From positions 57,065 through 121,064 of the forward strand of contig MU130374.1 in the NCBI GenBank assembly GCA_015039465.1: a stretch of DNA of 64,000 nucleotides, written 5' to 3'. Under the pieces are notes generated by a model. The model did not search any database. It had not been told where the DNA came from and saw only the letters and a program-made list of their open reading frames with translations. Shown here one piece after another: positions 43,873 through 55,888 of this stretch. The stretch is from Phlegmacium glaucopus. Taxonomy: Eukaryota; Basidiomycota; Agaricomycetes; Agaricales; Cortinariaceae. Numbering within the stretch: the first letter of the stretch is position 1; every line of letters starts with the position of its first letter. A program made the position numbers and the translations under genes.

Positions 43873-45160
43873 ATGCCAGCGCTCACACTGCCCGACCCCA
43901 ATTCCCCGAATGAACTCAATGACGCCCACAACGGCCAGCACTCAGATTCCGAGGATTCTGAAGACTATGCCGCTGATGCTGCAGACACGTCGACCCAGCT
44001 GGAAGAACTACGTCCCGACGAATATCCTCATTACTTTTTCGAGCATGATGGCCGGCTTTTTCCCTCCATCGCATCATTAACACCGTATCCCTTTCCTGTT
44101 GACACCCCTGAACAAGACGTAGGTCACCAGTGTTGTCCTTACGATGCCTCCCTAATAAAACCCTCCGTCTTGCGGTTTCTATAGCGCCAAGATCTCATCC
44201 ACCAGATGCTCAAGCAGGCCATTGGGGCAAATTACGTTGGCCCTGTTTTAGACGTCCTGGCACCAGAGACGGGACGCCAGAAAATGGTCCTCGATCTTTG
44301 TGCCGGCAAGGGCAAATGGTACGAGAGATATGGCCGTTGACCACGTCAAATAACATTATTTTTTGACAGGGTCATGGAGATGGCGGAAGAATTCCCGCGT
44401 GTGCACTTCAGAGGAATCGATATTGGTGACATTACCTTTGTCATTGCGTACCGCTTAAACAACACTAACCCAAACACAACCTTAATTCTAGTTCCCATCG
44501 CCACCCAATACCCTTTGCCCAAGGTGCAGTTTGAAGTCCAAGACGTGAACACCAACTATCGCTGGCGCGAAGGTACTTTTGACTTGGTTCACGCTCGCTC
44601 TGTGTCTATGGCTGTAAGTTATTCTTCCATATAATATATAATAATTATCTTCACCATTTGTCCTGCAGGTTCGTGACTACCCATCCATTCTTCAAGAGGT
44701 CGCTCGTGTTCTTTGCCCAGGAGGCCTCTTTATTTCTTGTGAATGGAGCGGCTCTACGACCTTCCACCCCTCATATCAACAAGTACTCTCCGTTGATGCC
44801 CCAGCTACCGTCCGATTCCTCGATGCCTACACGAACGCTCTTAATTCCTGTCGTCATCTTCGTCAGATAGCTCCTCAGATCCCGACGTTCGTCGCCAATT
44901 CTGGCTACTTTACGGACATTACGGTCGAAGAAAGATACATACCCGTCGGCGTGTGGCCTCTTGATGTGGCCTCGCAAAACATAGGCGCGGACTGCCTTAA
45001 AATGCATAGGATACACGCAGATTCTGTCAAGCATTTGTTTCTAGCGGATGGTTGGAGTGAAGCTGCCTTGGAGAGGCTCATAACAGATTATATCCAAGAG
45101 ATAAACACTGTGAGTGGACTGGTGGACGTCTTACACATCGTGCATGCACGTAGGCTCTAA
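43873..45160 (+). CDS. SAM-dependent methyltransferase
   Basis: Class I methyltransferase of a family expanded in basidiomycetes; substrate unknown. Exons 43873-44118, 44185-44318, 44370-44425, 44492-44613 and 44669-45160 (1050 nt, 349 residues), GT-AG throughout and in frame. An acidic N-terminus (QHSDSEDSEDYAADAADTST) is followed by EYPHYFFEHDGRLFPS. SAM-binding motif I is MVLDLCAGKGKW, then FRGIDIVPIATQYP (motif II area) and TFDLVHARSVSM (motif IV area), with ARVLCPGGLFISCEW (motif VI area). The protein ends in VLHIVHARRL. It lies divergent to the DNA polymerase gene. Members near fungal secondary-metabolite genes are known, but no such cluster is present here. Confidence 0.88.
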
Positions 45161-46791
45161 ATCTTCCCATTTATATCACTTCGAGTCCCTAGCTTTGGTT
45201 GTTTATCTTCTGGTAAGATATAATCAAAGAACCCATCACATATGTAGTACCTTTGAACCGGTTCTTCTAATTCAATGGTTTATCGTTGGTAACTGACACA
45301 TGCCAGCAAACTCTCAGATTTGAAGAACTTGAACATAGCACCCGGAAGCATAATTCGAAGGTCGCCGCGCAAGTCATCGTTCCCATGCACCGAGTGAAAA
45401 TAAATTATAAATCAGTAAAAATTACAGCACCAGACACACGATAATTTAACACGCATCCGATCATGTTCTTATCGAATCATCGAATGTACCCGATAACTCG
45501 GACCCCATGAAGGGAATTTGTCAATTGTCGATGTCAAATGCTGTATGTATAGCGTTGGAAAGTTCTATATGGCTGCTCCATTATAGCGGTAAATAAAGTG
45601 AACATAAGCCAGTACCACAATCAAGATACATGGGCAATTCCATCAGAATATGGACTACAGCGACACAGACACTGCAATACTGAAATGCTGGAAATTAGGA
45701 GACGGTCCCGATCGCGGTCATTAATCCTGTACGTTTGTGCTTATCCTCCTGCGTTGCTTAGACATAATCAGGTTCAGCCTCCGTTAAAGGGGGTGTCGGT
45801 GACTGAGGGGAGTGGGCCCACGCTGCATCAGGCCTCATCCGAGTCAGGCCCGCGGTTGGAATACCTGCGGCTTCCCTGTCACTCAATAGTAGTAGTTGTG
45901 ATCTATGATTGCTCGCTACATGCAGATTGAACAGCTTATTAAAAACTAGAATTGCAACTTACTAGATAAAGATGGGCCGGGACCGTGTGTCAAGGAAGTA
46001 CTAGGTAACAGGTTTGGGGCTGATGAAATATTCCCTATATTTAGCAACTTATCAACTTGCATTCAAACCAGCACCTATTATTGGGCCGCAACTTACCACC
46101 ATACTTTGATGATCAACACTTGAGCGCTGAACACTAATAGATACGTGGATGCAGTAAAGGAATTAAATCTTTTGGCCCTTTCAAATTTGTGCGCGGCATA
46201 ACGCACTGCTTGCGGAAGAAAGCACGCAGCCACCTAAAGACCGACCGCCATACAGGCAAACTCCAAGCGATAGGCTTTAATATTTATATGCATATGTAGT
46301 AGCTGCGGTGATAACCTGAGGGTAACATGAATTATGCATGAAACCACGATTTATAAAAGTCGAGTGGGGCTCCTGAGAATTTAAGAGTACATTTGCTGTA
46401 TCTTTTATCGCTCTCAGTGTATAGAACCGTCACGAACCTAATTTTACGGTCGACTAGCCCACATGATGTAACTTTAAATTTAACAACCCTCTGACGTAAA
46501 TTTGGCAGAATCCTAGATTCCAGAATCGTGACACTCCCATCAGTGTCCGAGATTTCACGAACACTTTTAAATGACTTATGTTCATAAATATGATTTCAAC
46601 TGCGATTTCAACAGTACTTATTGAACAGAAATTTTGATTTCTTCAAATTCCAAAATAACGGAACTATCACGTGAACTCGTCGATCCTCATATTGCCAAAA
46701 AAGGTAAAGTTCGGACAAATTCGGAAGAAACATCAACAAACTCCGGGATACCCACCTTTACACCCGAATTTCCATCGTCAAAAAATCCTCT
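45161..46791. other. 1.6-kb intergenic region
   Basis: No gene supported. Frames up to 110 codons (45598-45930) have no motif. The right part is AT-rich and would hold the QCR2 promoter, with no obvious TATA box close to the start. Confidence 0.5.
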
Positions 46792-48299
46792 ATGCTAGTC
46801 TCAAGAGCGTCGACAGCGCGCAATGTACAGCACATTGTACGCTCCTTTGCCACAGTGGTCGACACAACTGGCGTGAAGGTTGCTGCTGTCGATTACAACC
46901 AGCCAACATCGTCAGTCACAGTCTTGGTGAAAGCTGGCAGTCGTTTTGAGCCAAAACAAGGTGTAGCCAATGCTCTCAAAAACTTTGCCTTCAAGGTGTG
47001 TCATGGTTCACGTATTGGAATGCACCTTATACTGAGACGGAAGAATTCAGAGTACGGCCAAAAGATCAGCCATTGGAACCGTTCGTGAAAGTGAACTTTA
47101 TGGAGGTGTTTTGTCGTCGAGTCTTGGACGTGAACATCTGGCTTTGACAGCCGAATTTCTACGTGGAGACGAGTGAGTTCGTTAGCGATAAATAACCTTC
47201 TAACGATGCTTAGTCCGGAATTATTTACTCACAGACCATTTTTCGTGGACGTATTGTCTTCGTTCATTACATCTGCAAAGTTCACCCGCCATGAATTCGA
47301 CGAATATGTTGCTCCTCTAGTCGCAGCAGAGACTGAAGCAGCTACATCGGATCCAGCAACTCATGCTATTGACATCGCACATGCCCTTGCCTTCCGTTCT
47401 GGCCTCGGTTCATCCCTCTTTGCACCAGCCCATAACTCCATCACTGCGGCAGACATCAAGTCCTTCGCCTCTGCCTCATTCACTAAAGGCAATATCGCAG
47501 TTGTTGGCACAGGCATCGACCAGAGCACCCTTAGCAAACTGGTCGAACAAGCGTTTGCCTCGGCGGAACCTTCTTCTGCCGCCTCTGGGCCTGCGTCAAA
47601 ATATTTTGGTGGTGAAACTCGTTTGGAAGGCCATGGCAAGCCACAGACTGTGTTCATTGGCTTCGGATCGACCGGTGCTAACTCTGCGGACCTCGCTGCT
47701 CTTGCGGCTCACCTTTCTCCATCGCCGTCTGTGAAATGGTCTAAAGGCTTGTCTCCTCTTTCCTCCCTACCAGAAGGCACTTCAGTGCAAATTGTATATT
47801 TGCCTTACTCTGACGCGACCCTATTTGGACTCCTCGTCCAGGGTTCGACCCCGGCATCTGTCAAGGAAGCTGGCAAAGTGGCTGTTTCCGCTCTGAAGGC
47901 AGCTGCTCAGGGCATCAAGGAAGAGGAACTCAAATCTGCTATCTCTAAGGCCAAGTTTGCTGCTGCTAACACCACTGACTCCCGAGAGGGTGTTATTGCT
48001 GCTTTGGGCTCAAAGGTACGCCAATCAGTTTACTTCTATTTCTACCTTCGTTCACTAACCGTTCCATGTCAACTTCTAGATTTTCGCGGGCGCCGAAACC
48101 TCTCCTGACAGTACTATAGCGACACTGGACAAAATCAACGCCTCCACATTCTCAAAGGTTCGTCCATTTGCTTTCGATTTCGACAGGTTCTGTACTTACG
48201 ATTCTCCAGGCCGCCTCTTCACTTATCGCTGCTAAACCCACCTATGTCGTCATTGGAGATGCCCAAGCCCTTCCTTACGCAGACGAGCTCGGACTGTGA
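46792..48299 (+). CDS. QCR2: Cytochrome b-c1 complex core subunit 2, mitochondrial
   Basis: Core protein 2 of respiratory complex III in the inner mitochondrial membrane, an M16-peptidase fold without catalytic zinc site. Exons 46792-46995, 47051-47172, 47235-48015, 48080-48157 and 48210-48299 (1275 nt, 424 residues), in frame and GT-AG. A mitochondrial presequence rich in Arg/Ser (MLVSRASTARNVQHIVRSFA) is followed by VTVLVKAGSRFEP, GVANALKNFAFK and VRESELYGGVLSSSLGREHL; the HxxEH zinc motif of active peptidases is absent, as expected. The glycine-rich second half contains SADLAALAAHLSPSPSVKW, and the end reads PYADELGL. Length and layout match fungal QCR2. Confidence 0.93.
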
Positions 48300-49574
48300 A
48301 CATTGATAAAATTCATATGTTGAATGGTTGAAATGTTGTTTAGAATAGAAGGAAACGTTTTCAGCCATGTTAACATCCACGATGACAATTGGGTTATCCT
48401 CGACGATGGAGTGCGTCAGCATTATCTTGCAGAAACGCAAGTTACTTTTTCGCCCTGTTATCGGATACTAATCTTGATGGTCATTGAGTTCCATCAGTAT
48501 CAGATTTTTGTGCGTATATTGTACTTACTCGGGACCTGCGTTCTTCAAGTGCCATGCCATATTAGAAAGATGGCCTGGATGCATACACTGATTACCTGGA
48601 TAGCCATTGATATTCAACATCAAGATCCGATGATGACGCTAAGAGCCACGGCAGTGGGGTGACTTTCGGAAAGATGTTGAAGACATAAAAACTAGGCCAG
48701 TTACTGTTGGAAATAATTCATGAATGTCAACCCAAGGTTTATGATCTTGTGCTGATCCTTCGAGGGAAACTGAAAGGTCCAAGTCGATAAGTGTTTGGAT
48801 GCACAGGGGGTCCTGGGATTTTAGGTTGCAACCCGGGTGGCCCCGGTACCTGCCTTAAATTTGCATTTTGGGCGTCAAAATTGAAAACATATCTAATTTG
48901 GATGAAAAGATACCTTTTTAGATGGGAGGACAGACTTTAAAAAGTTTGCTAACCCAACTAATCTAACCACCTAAACCTAAACCAATCTTACTAACCTAAG
49001 AAACTAACCAACTCACTAACCTAACCGTGTTGTGTTTCTGGACCCTCCATGACATGCTAAGGAGAAATTTCAGTTACATCAGTATTTGAGGAAAATAGTT
49101 TTTCCACTGGTTTCTCAATGTGAGCAACCAAAGAAGCCAAGCAAAAACCAGTGGAAACCTGGAAATTAGACACCTCAGGAACCTATATCCAATTTTCTGG
49201 AAATTTCCTTGGGTCTAAGTTCTACAAAGAAATATTTACCATGTAGTAGTGTTTCTGGGTTTCTGGGTATTCTCATGCAATCCTAAGGAGTTAGTGGAAG
49301 ATAACGAAGGAGTGTTGGATTTTGTGACAAAGGCATGTGGTGTGACACATATACTATGTTCCCATGCTACATCCTCACCGCCGTCCTTTTTGTCTGATTT
49401 TTCATGACATGAGTAATTGTCCAATTGTCATATTTTTGTATCTAAAAGCTAGCATATATTGGCCAGCATCATATGCAATCTTACAAACTATCATAATCTA
49501 TCATAATAATTGTACATGGATGGTAAAAATGTGGGCCAAAATTGAAAAATTGATGTAACCACTTGTTATTATTA
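48300..49574. other. 1.3-kb intergenic region
   Basis: No supported gene. It includes a short degenerate CTAACC-type stretch (48950-49025, separate entry). The remainder is AT-rich single-copy-looking sequence. Confidence 0.5.
48950..49025. repeat. Degenerate ACCTAA/CTAACC-rich stretch
   Basis: Repeated CTAACC, ACCTAA and ACCAAC words on the plus strand, for example ACCACCTAAACCTAAACC and TCACTAACCTAACC. It resembles but does not equal the TTAGGG-type telomere repeat complement. Possibly plain low-complexity sequence. Confidence 0.4.
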
Positions 49575-50183
49575 TAGGGTTACCAAAGTTCAGTTCAGTT
49601 CAGTTCTTCACCTCCTCAGCCTGAACTGAACTGAACTGTTTGCATATGGTCCTGAACTGAACTGAACCATTTAAGAACTGGTTCGAACTGAACTGAACTG
49701 AAGAACCATTATAAAATCTGAAATTTTACCTTTTTCTGAAAATTTATTGTACAAAGACCTTCCTTAGCCCTTAGCCACTTGGTTTCTGCTCATATATGAT
49801 CTCAGAACTCCTTTAGAACACAGAAAACCATTGATTTATAGTTATTTTCCTAAATAGGCAGTACTAATCTATGCTGACATAATAACATGTCTGGCCATTA
49901 CATCCTTCCTTAGCCATTATTTCATGCTAAAAAGGACTGCCAAACCATTCCAATGTTCATAAATTACTGAAGATCACTCTCCATAAAATGTTAAGTCAAA
50001 AGAAGAGAATTGCCTGGCCTTCTGGGACCTAATGGTTCAGCAGTTCAGTTCAGTTCGAACTGCATGAACCATGAATCTCTAAATGCCTGAACCTGAACTG
50101 AACTGAACTGATAATTCAGTTCAGTTCAGTTCAGTTCAGTTCAGGTTCATGAGTCAGTTCTGAACTGAACTTTGGTAACCCTA
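49575..50183. mobile_element. hAT-like MITE with GTTCA pentamer subterminal repeats
   Basis: Inverted ends are identical over at least 20 nt: TAGGGTTACCAAAGTTCAGT at left and its reverse complement at right (ending GGTAACCCTA at 50183). Runs of GTTCA/TGAAC fill both subterminal zones (49590-49705 and 50035-50175). CTTGTTA occurs at 49562-49568 and 50184-50190; the left copy is separated from the end by TTATTA, so the duplication may be blurred by microsatellite growth. TAGGG ends plus a 7-8 bp duplication fit hAT. No transposase is present. Confidence 0.75.
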
Positions 50184-50891
50184 CTTGTTAAGTTCGAGAA
50201 CTCTATTCCGGAGTATCAGATGGAGTTTGACTGGAACAGAACCACAGAATGGGAAAGAACTATAGCCTCAGCATATGTGCTGTGCTACCCTAAACCTTCG
50301 TGTCCTAATTTCAGAGTAAGAACGGAACGGAGTGGAACCAAAAGTTGCAGTAACTTAGAGGAAGACTAGGAGGAGGAAACTATGTTGATATTCGAACTAA
50401 GGGAAAACATACAAGTTCAAGTACTTTAAATATAAAAGGAATTGCAACCGAAATATAGAATATAAATATAAGTGCTGTGTTCTGCTCCCGGAAGAGGTCC
50501 TGCATTCTTGGGTGAATAATCCATGGTTGGTGTGCTGACTGATAGTGGGAAAGTGATGACAAAGGAATAGTTGTTATGACGAAGGTGTGGTAAGGGGTTT
50601 GGGATATTGTTGGAAGAGTTGGAATGATATGGAGAAGTCTCGGAGTTGGACGTAGGAGAGTAGAGTCGGAGACAAGGGAAAGTACTGGAACGGAGTACGG
50701 ACTACCGGAAACGACTCCGACGAGTCAGACCGGAGTAACATGTGATGGAATGTAACACCACTGGTGAACAATGCCAACAACTTGTTCAAAAAAAATTGAG
50801 TTTTTATGTATATAGAGTGGACATAATAGATTAACTCTCATTGGGAAAATTAAATGGATGGACAAGATTTGAGAGTGCAAGTTGTCATGAG
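50184..50891. other. Intergenic between the MITE and the copia element
   Basis: About 700 bp with no motif-bearing frame. It is the left flank of the copia target site. Confidence 0.5.
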
Positions 50892-50896
50892 TGGTA

Positions 50897-51362
50897 TATT
50901 GAAATATAACAAGCAAATACGCTACGAAACCTATAAGCGCCCAAAACGGAAACGCCGTCGTCTCCGTAAATACGTACGATTTCACCTTTCTGATTACCGT
51001 TTTGTTATTCACAATGGCCTGCGGTGCATTCCACACCGCCGCCAATATATTCTTGATTTCACGAGCATTGTGCTCGCATTTTCTTATCCTTTATTGTACC
51101 GTTTTATTGTCTATTCATAGCCTAACCATTAGCAGGCACAAACGGAATGTGCCTGCTCATTTCGTATATAAACCATATAGTCAGTACAAGCTCACTCAGT
51201 CGTTTGCCTAGCAAACAACTGAGGTGAGCAAACTGTTATCTTTACTTTCTACATACTCTTATTATTACTTTACCTAGTTTCGTACTACTAGGTATGCATT
51301 AAATAAACACTAGTCGTTTGCCTAGCAAACAACTGAGTTTCGTACTACTAGGAAATCCAACA
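50897..51362 (+). repeat. 5' LTR of the copia element
   Basis: 466 bp. It contains a TATA element TATATAA (about 51165) and an AATAAA-type signal (about 51301) and ends AAATCCAACA. An inner repeat GTCGTTTGCCTAGCAAACAA occurs twice (about 51199 and 51314). Confidence 0.93.
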
Positions 51363-51376
51363 GGTTATGGGCCCCG
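51363..51376 (+). other. Primer-binding site
   Basis: GGTTATGGGCCC directly after the 5' LTR resembles the complement of the initiator-Met tRNA anticodon stem-loop, the half-tRNA type of priming known for copia elements. The tRNA identity is inferred. Confidence 0.6.
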
Positions 51377-51438
51377 CCCCCTGCGCATAAACCCAAAGAT
51401 TAACCTCTGTCCATACTCGTAAAAACCTCGTGCTTACC

Positions 51439-54400
51439 ATGTCTGCCAATGCTACATCCCTCTCTGATACACTCCCTTCTTCTGTGCCTAAACTGGAGAT
51501 GACTGGGACAAACTGGGCTATTTTCGAGATTCGTTTCCGTGATGCTGTCGAGGCGAAAGGGTTCTGGGGCCACTTTGATGGCCAGACCAAACGGCCTGTT
51601 CTGGGCACACCTGCTATTATGGCACCTGATGGAACAACGATTACCCCAGCTGTAGGTTTTTCCCTTGCGGAATTAACAGCTGAAACGACCCTGTGGGAGA
51701 AAGACGAGCGTTCAGCAAAGTCCTTACTCAACCAGAAAATTCCCGATTCTACCTTGATGCGTATACGTTCGAAAACTACTGTTGAAGAACGTTGGAAGGC
51801 TATTGAAAGGGAATATACTGAGAAAGGTGCTTACGCGCAAACCGAGCTTCGACAAAAATTCCTGGAGTCGAAATGTCTGGATAAGGGCAATGTCCGAGAG
51901 TTCTTGGATGGCCTGAGGGTAAAACGAGAAGAGTTAGCGGCTGTGGGAGTTGATATTGAAGAAAAAGATTACCGTTCAACAATCCTATCTTCACTCCCCG
52001 TAGCGCTGGCAAATTTTGCATTGGCGCAGCTTGCAGCAGCCCGGATGTACTCTACGTCGAAGACCCTAGACCCGGATGTACTTATTTCCCTCATTGGCGA
52101 GGAATACGATCGCCAAAAGATGCAGCGCTCACGCCGGTATGGTGGAAAGTCCAAAGACGAGGACAAAGACGAGGCAATGGTGGTAAACCCTAGCTCTTCG
52201 AAGTGGAAAAGTGGTAAGGGTGGTGCCAAGAAGCGTCGAGTCGAGTGCTGGAACTGTGGGGAAACAGGTCATTTCAAAAATAACTGTCCGAAGCCTCCCA
52301 AATACGATAAAGCAAAGAAGGAGAACCCATCAAAGGGTGAAAAAGCGAGCGGCAGTGCTAACGCAGCTACCGAAAATCATTCTGATTCGGAAAGCGAAGG
52401 AGCTTGGGCAGCCGTGGAGCTTGATGATGAAATCATGATGTCGGAAACAGATGGCGAGGCTGAAAGTTCTCCTGGTGATGATGACTGGTTCTCTGAAGTT
52501 GAAGAGGACAGTGAGCTCAATGACGAAGAGATCTTTGTTGTAACGGAACCAACGAGGCGCGGCCAATACTCCTACGTACAAGCCGAACTATACGACTCTG
52601 GATGCACACGGCACATCTCCCCATATCGCGAGGACTTCACTAACTTCACGGAAATTCCTCCCAAAGTTTTCCAAGCTGCCAACAAACAATCCTTCAGTGC
52701 AATCGGAAAGGGCGAAATGACCATCAACGTACCTAAGGATGCCAATTTTTCGCAGCTCCAATTAAACGAGGTCCTTTATTCTCCCGAAGTCGGTTACACT
52801 CTTATATCTGTTGGCAAACTCGATGAATCCGGCTTCACAGTCACCTTTTCTGGTGGAAAATGTTCCATTCAAGGACCTGATGGCGAACAAGTTGGCGAAA
52901 TACCGAAATCTGCTAGAGGCCTGTACAAGGTGGTACATGAGAAAGACGAAGAGGCAAAGGCAGTTGACGAAACACTCACCTTGGACTTGCTACATCGTCG
53001 CTTGGGCCATATATCCCCGAAAACTGCTCAGAAACTTGTTAATGATGGTTTCATAACAGGTTTACGATTGGAATCCTCACCAAATGCCGATTTCTTCTGT
53101 GAATCATGTGTCTACGCTAAAGCCACTAGGAAGTCAGTTCCAAAGACTAGAGAAGGCGAGCGAGCAAAACAATTTGGTGAAGAAGTCCACAGTGATGTGT
53201 GGGGACCAGCGCCGGTGGAATCTAAAGGAGGAAAGCGTTACTACATCACTTTCACAGATGATAAAACCCGATTCACCAACCTCTACCTCCTAGCAAAGAA
53301 ATCTGAAGCCTTCGAGTCCTATAGGAACTACGAAGCATGGTGCTCCACCCAGTTAGACGCTCGTGTCAAGACTCTCCATTCTGATCGAGGAGGAGAATAT
53401 CTAGGGAAGGAATTCATTTTACATTTAAATTTGAAAGGCACGAAACAAAAGCTTACCGTCCATGACACCCCTCAGCAGAACGGAGTAGCTGAACGTCGAA
53501 ATCGAACGATTGTCGAGCGAATTCGAGCCTTACTACACTCCAGTGGCCTTCCCAGGTCGTTATGGGGTGAAGCAGCTTGCCACGTCGTCTGGTTGATGAA
53601 TAGAACTTCTACGAAAGCCGTCGATGGTATGACACCATACGAAGCAGCATTTTCGAAGAAACCAGACCTAGGAGAAGTGCGAGAATGGGGTGAGAAGGTG
53701 TGGGTGCGAATAGAAGGTGGTGACAAACTTGGAAGACGTGTCCGAGAAGGGAGATGGTTGGGCCTTGATGAAAAATCGAAGGGCGTACGAATTTACTGGC
53801 CAGACACCAAAACGGTCAGTGTCGAGCGTAATATCTATACTGATAATACATCAACGTCAGTATCTCGCATCGAGGGGGAGAATATTGAAGGTTTCGTCGA
53901 AGCGAATACCGACTCACTGACATCCTCCAAAAATTCTCAACCACTCTCTATCCAGCATCCCATTCCTATCATACATGATCAGACACTTCAAAATATTGAT
54001 ACAAATACTGAAAACCCACCTATCGAGCCAGTCGAGCGCCCAAAACGTATTCGAAAACCCACACAACGAGTCAAAGACATTCTTGAAGGCGTTGCCATGT
54101 CTTCAAATTTGCCTAAATCCCAAACAAAGCTAGCTCCCGGAATTCAGCTCCCAACTCAATTACCTCAAGAAAACGAGCACATACCTGTGGATGAACCCGG
54201 TACAATTCTTGAGGGGGAGGGCCTATCCGATTGGATGATGGTTGCTGATTTCGCAGACGAATACGCCTTAGCAGACGAATACGCCTTAGCAGCCGAAACA
54301 AGTGCAACCGAAGCCTTGGAACCCCGAAACCTTGCTGAAGCAAAATCGCACCCAGATTGGTTGCTATGGGAGAAGGCTATTAACGAGGAATTATCAGTGC

Positions 54401-55881
54401 TAAAAGCCGCTGGGACATGGGAACTCGTTGACGCACCTGATGGAGTCAATATTGTAGGTTCGAAATGGGTATTTCGTGCAAAAAAAGATGCAGCCGGAAA
54501 TGTCGTCCGCTACAAGGCTCGGTTAGTAGCTCAAGGCTTTTCCCAGGTACCAGGAGTCGACTATTTTGACACTTTTGCGCCAGTTGCTCGCCTAGCCTCG
54601 ATTCAAGCCGTACTCGCGATTGCTGCAATCGAAGACTACGAAATTCATCAGATCGATATCAAAGGCGCATACCTAAACGGAATACTCACCTCGGACGAGG
54701 TCATTTTCATGAAGCAACCACCCGGTTACGCAACCGAGTCACCTGGAAAGGTATGCAGGCTTCGAAAAACCCTATACGGCCTGAAACAGTCTGGAAGACG
54801 GTGGTATCAGAAGTTAGTTGAAATAATGATGACTCACCTAGGCTTTGCACGATGCGATGTGGACCAGGCAGTATTTTACAAACGACAAGGGAAAGAACTC
54901 GTTATCGTGATGGTCCATGTCGATGACTGTACTATCGTCGCAATCACACAGCCTCTAATCGATAACTTCAAAACAAATATCGCCAAACATGTCGAAATAA
55001 CGGATCTTGGAGAATTACATTGGATCCTGGGCATCGAAATTAAACGCGTTCGAGAAAATCGCCAAATATTCTTATCTCAGCGTTCTTACATTGAATCTAC
55101 CCTACGACGATATGGCTTCGACGACCTCAAACCAGTATCTCTACCCATGGAAACCAACATCCGCTTGTCATCAGCTCAGTCTCCAACGACAACTGAAGAA
55201 TTCGCACGAATGCGAAATATCCCCTATCATGAAGCAGTCGGATCTTTGATGTATGCATCACTTGGAACACGACCCGATATAACCTATGCTGTCCAAACCG
55301 TCTCCCGTTTTTCTACAAAGCCTGGACTTGCCCACTGGGAGGCTGTAAAGCATATATTCCGCTATCTAAAGGGTACAAAGGACCTCTGGCTATCGTATGG
55401 TGGAGAGGAAAAGGAACTAACCGGCTACGCTGACGCAGATGGCAACATGGCCGAAGATCGCCATGCGATCTCAGGGTACGCTTTTTTACTCCACGGTGGT
55501 GCCGTTTCGTGGTCTACTAAACGACAGGAAATTATTTCACTCTCAACGACTGAGAGTGAATATGTCGCAGCCACATATGCCGCCAAAGAAGCCCTCTGGC
55601 TCCGCTCTCTCCTTTCCCAAACCTTCGACACCGATCTCGAACCAACCACCCTCTTTTCCGACAATCAATCAGCCATAGCGCTTACTCAGGACCATCAATA
55701 TCACGCACGAACAAAGCACATCGACATTCGGTTTCATTTTATTCGCTGGATCGTCGAAAACGGATCCCTTCGACTCGTTTACTGTCCTACCAACGAAATG
55801 GTAGCCGACACTCTTACCAAGGCCCTCCCTTCGCCTAAAGTCAAACATTTCGCAAAGGAACTCGGTCTCGTATCGATTTGA
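51439..55881 (+). CDS. Copia Gag-Pol polyprotein
   Basis: Single uninterrupted frame of 1480 codons. Order: Gag with TGTNWAIFEIRFRDAVEAKG near the start; zinc knuckle CWNCGETGHFKNNC (about residues 270-283); aspartic protease YDSGCTRHIS (about 385); integrase zinc domain (LLHRRLGHIS ... FFCESCVYAK); integrase core with HSDVWGP and HSDRGGEY (about 584 and 648); reverse transcriptase with KARLVAQGFSQVPGVDY and the catalytic MVHVDDCTIV (about 1157-1166); RNase H with GYADADGNMA, SLSTTESEYVA and SDNQSAIAL. A small in-frame duplication (ADEYAL twice) lies between integrase and RT. The start is the first ATG in the Gag frame (51439). Gag and Pol are one frame, with no frameshift. Confidence 0.95.
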   Translation: MSANATSLSDTLPSSVPKLEMTGTNWAIFEIRFRDAVEAKGFWGHFDGQTKRPVLGTPAIMAPDGTTITPAVGFSLAELTAETTLWEKDERSAKSLLNQKIPDSTLMRIRSKTTVEERWKAIEREYTEKGAYAQTELRQKFLESKCLDKGNVREFLDGLRVKREELAAVGVDIEEKDYRSTILSSLPVALANFALAQLAAARMYSTSKTLDPDVLISLIGEEYDRQKMQRSRRYGGKSKDEDKDEAMVVNPSSSKWKSGKGGAKKRRVECWNCGETGHFKNNCPKPPKYDKAKKENPSKGEKASGSANAATENHSDSESEGAWAAVELDDEIMMSETDGEAESSPGDDDWFSEVEEDSELNDEEIFVVTEPTRRGQYSYVQAELYDSGCTRHISPYREDFTNFTEIPPKVFQAANKQSFSAIGKGEMTINVPKDANFSQLQLNEVLYSPEVGYTLISVGKLDESGFTVTFSGGKCSIQGPDGEQVGEIPKSARGLYKVVHEKDEEAKAVDETLTLDLLHRRLGHISPKTAQKLVNDGFITGLRLESSPNADFFCESCVYAKATRKSVPKTREGERAKQFGEEVHSDVWGPAPVESKGGKRYYITFTDDKTRFTNLYLLAKKSEAFESYRNYEAWCSTQLDARVKTLHSDRGGEYLGKEFILHLNLKGTKQKLTVHDTPQQNGVAERRNRTIVERIRALLHSSGLPRSLWGEAACHVVWLMNRTSTKAVDGMTPYEAAFSKKPDLGEVREWGEKVWVRIEGGDKLGRRVREGRWLGLDEKSKGVRIYWPDTKTVSVERNIYTDNTSTSVSRIEGENIEGFVEANTDSLTSSKNSQPLSIQHPIPIIHDQTLQNIDTNTENPPIEPVERPKRIRKPTQRVKDILEGVAMSSNLPKSQTKLAPGIQLPTQLPQENEHIPVDEPGTILEGEGLSDWMMVADFADEYALADEYALAAETSATEALEPRNLAEAKSHPDWLLWEKAINEELSVLKAAGTWELVDAPDGVNIVGSKWVFRAKKDAAGNVVRYKARLVAQGFSQVPGVDYFDTFAPVARLASIQAVLAIAAIEDYEIHQIDIKGAYLNGILTSDEVIFMKQPPGYATESPGKVCRLRKTLYGLKQSGRRWYQKLVEIMMTHLGFARCDVDQAVFYKRQGKELVIVMVHVDDCTIVAITQPLIDNFKTNIAKHVEITDLGELHWILGIEIKRVRENRQIFLSQRSYIESTLRRYGFDDLKPVSLPMETNIRLSSAQSPTTTEEFARMRNIPYHEAVGSLMYASLGTRPDITYAVQTVSRFSTKPGLAHWEAVKHIFRYLKGTKDLWLSYGGEEKELTGYADADGNMAEDRHAISGYAFLLHGGAVSWSTKRQEIISLSTTESEYVAATYAAKEALWLRSLLSQTFDTDLEPTTLFSDNQSAIALTQDHQYHARTKHIDIRFHFIRWIVENGSLRLVYCPTNEMVADTLTKALPSPKVKHFAKELGLVSI

Positions 55882-55888
55882 GGGGGAG
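55878..55888 (+). other. Polypurine tract
   Basis: GAGGGGGAG immediately before the 3' LTR primes plus-strand DNA synthesis. It overlaps the Gag-Pol stop codon. Confidence 0.8.

Noticed and set aside
50725..51211. Frames of 69-106 codons in the LTRs on both strands
   Set aside because: They repeat in both LTRs and overlap LTR control sequence; no coding signature.
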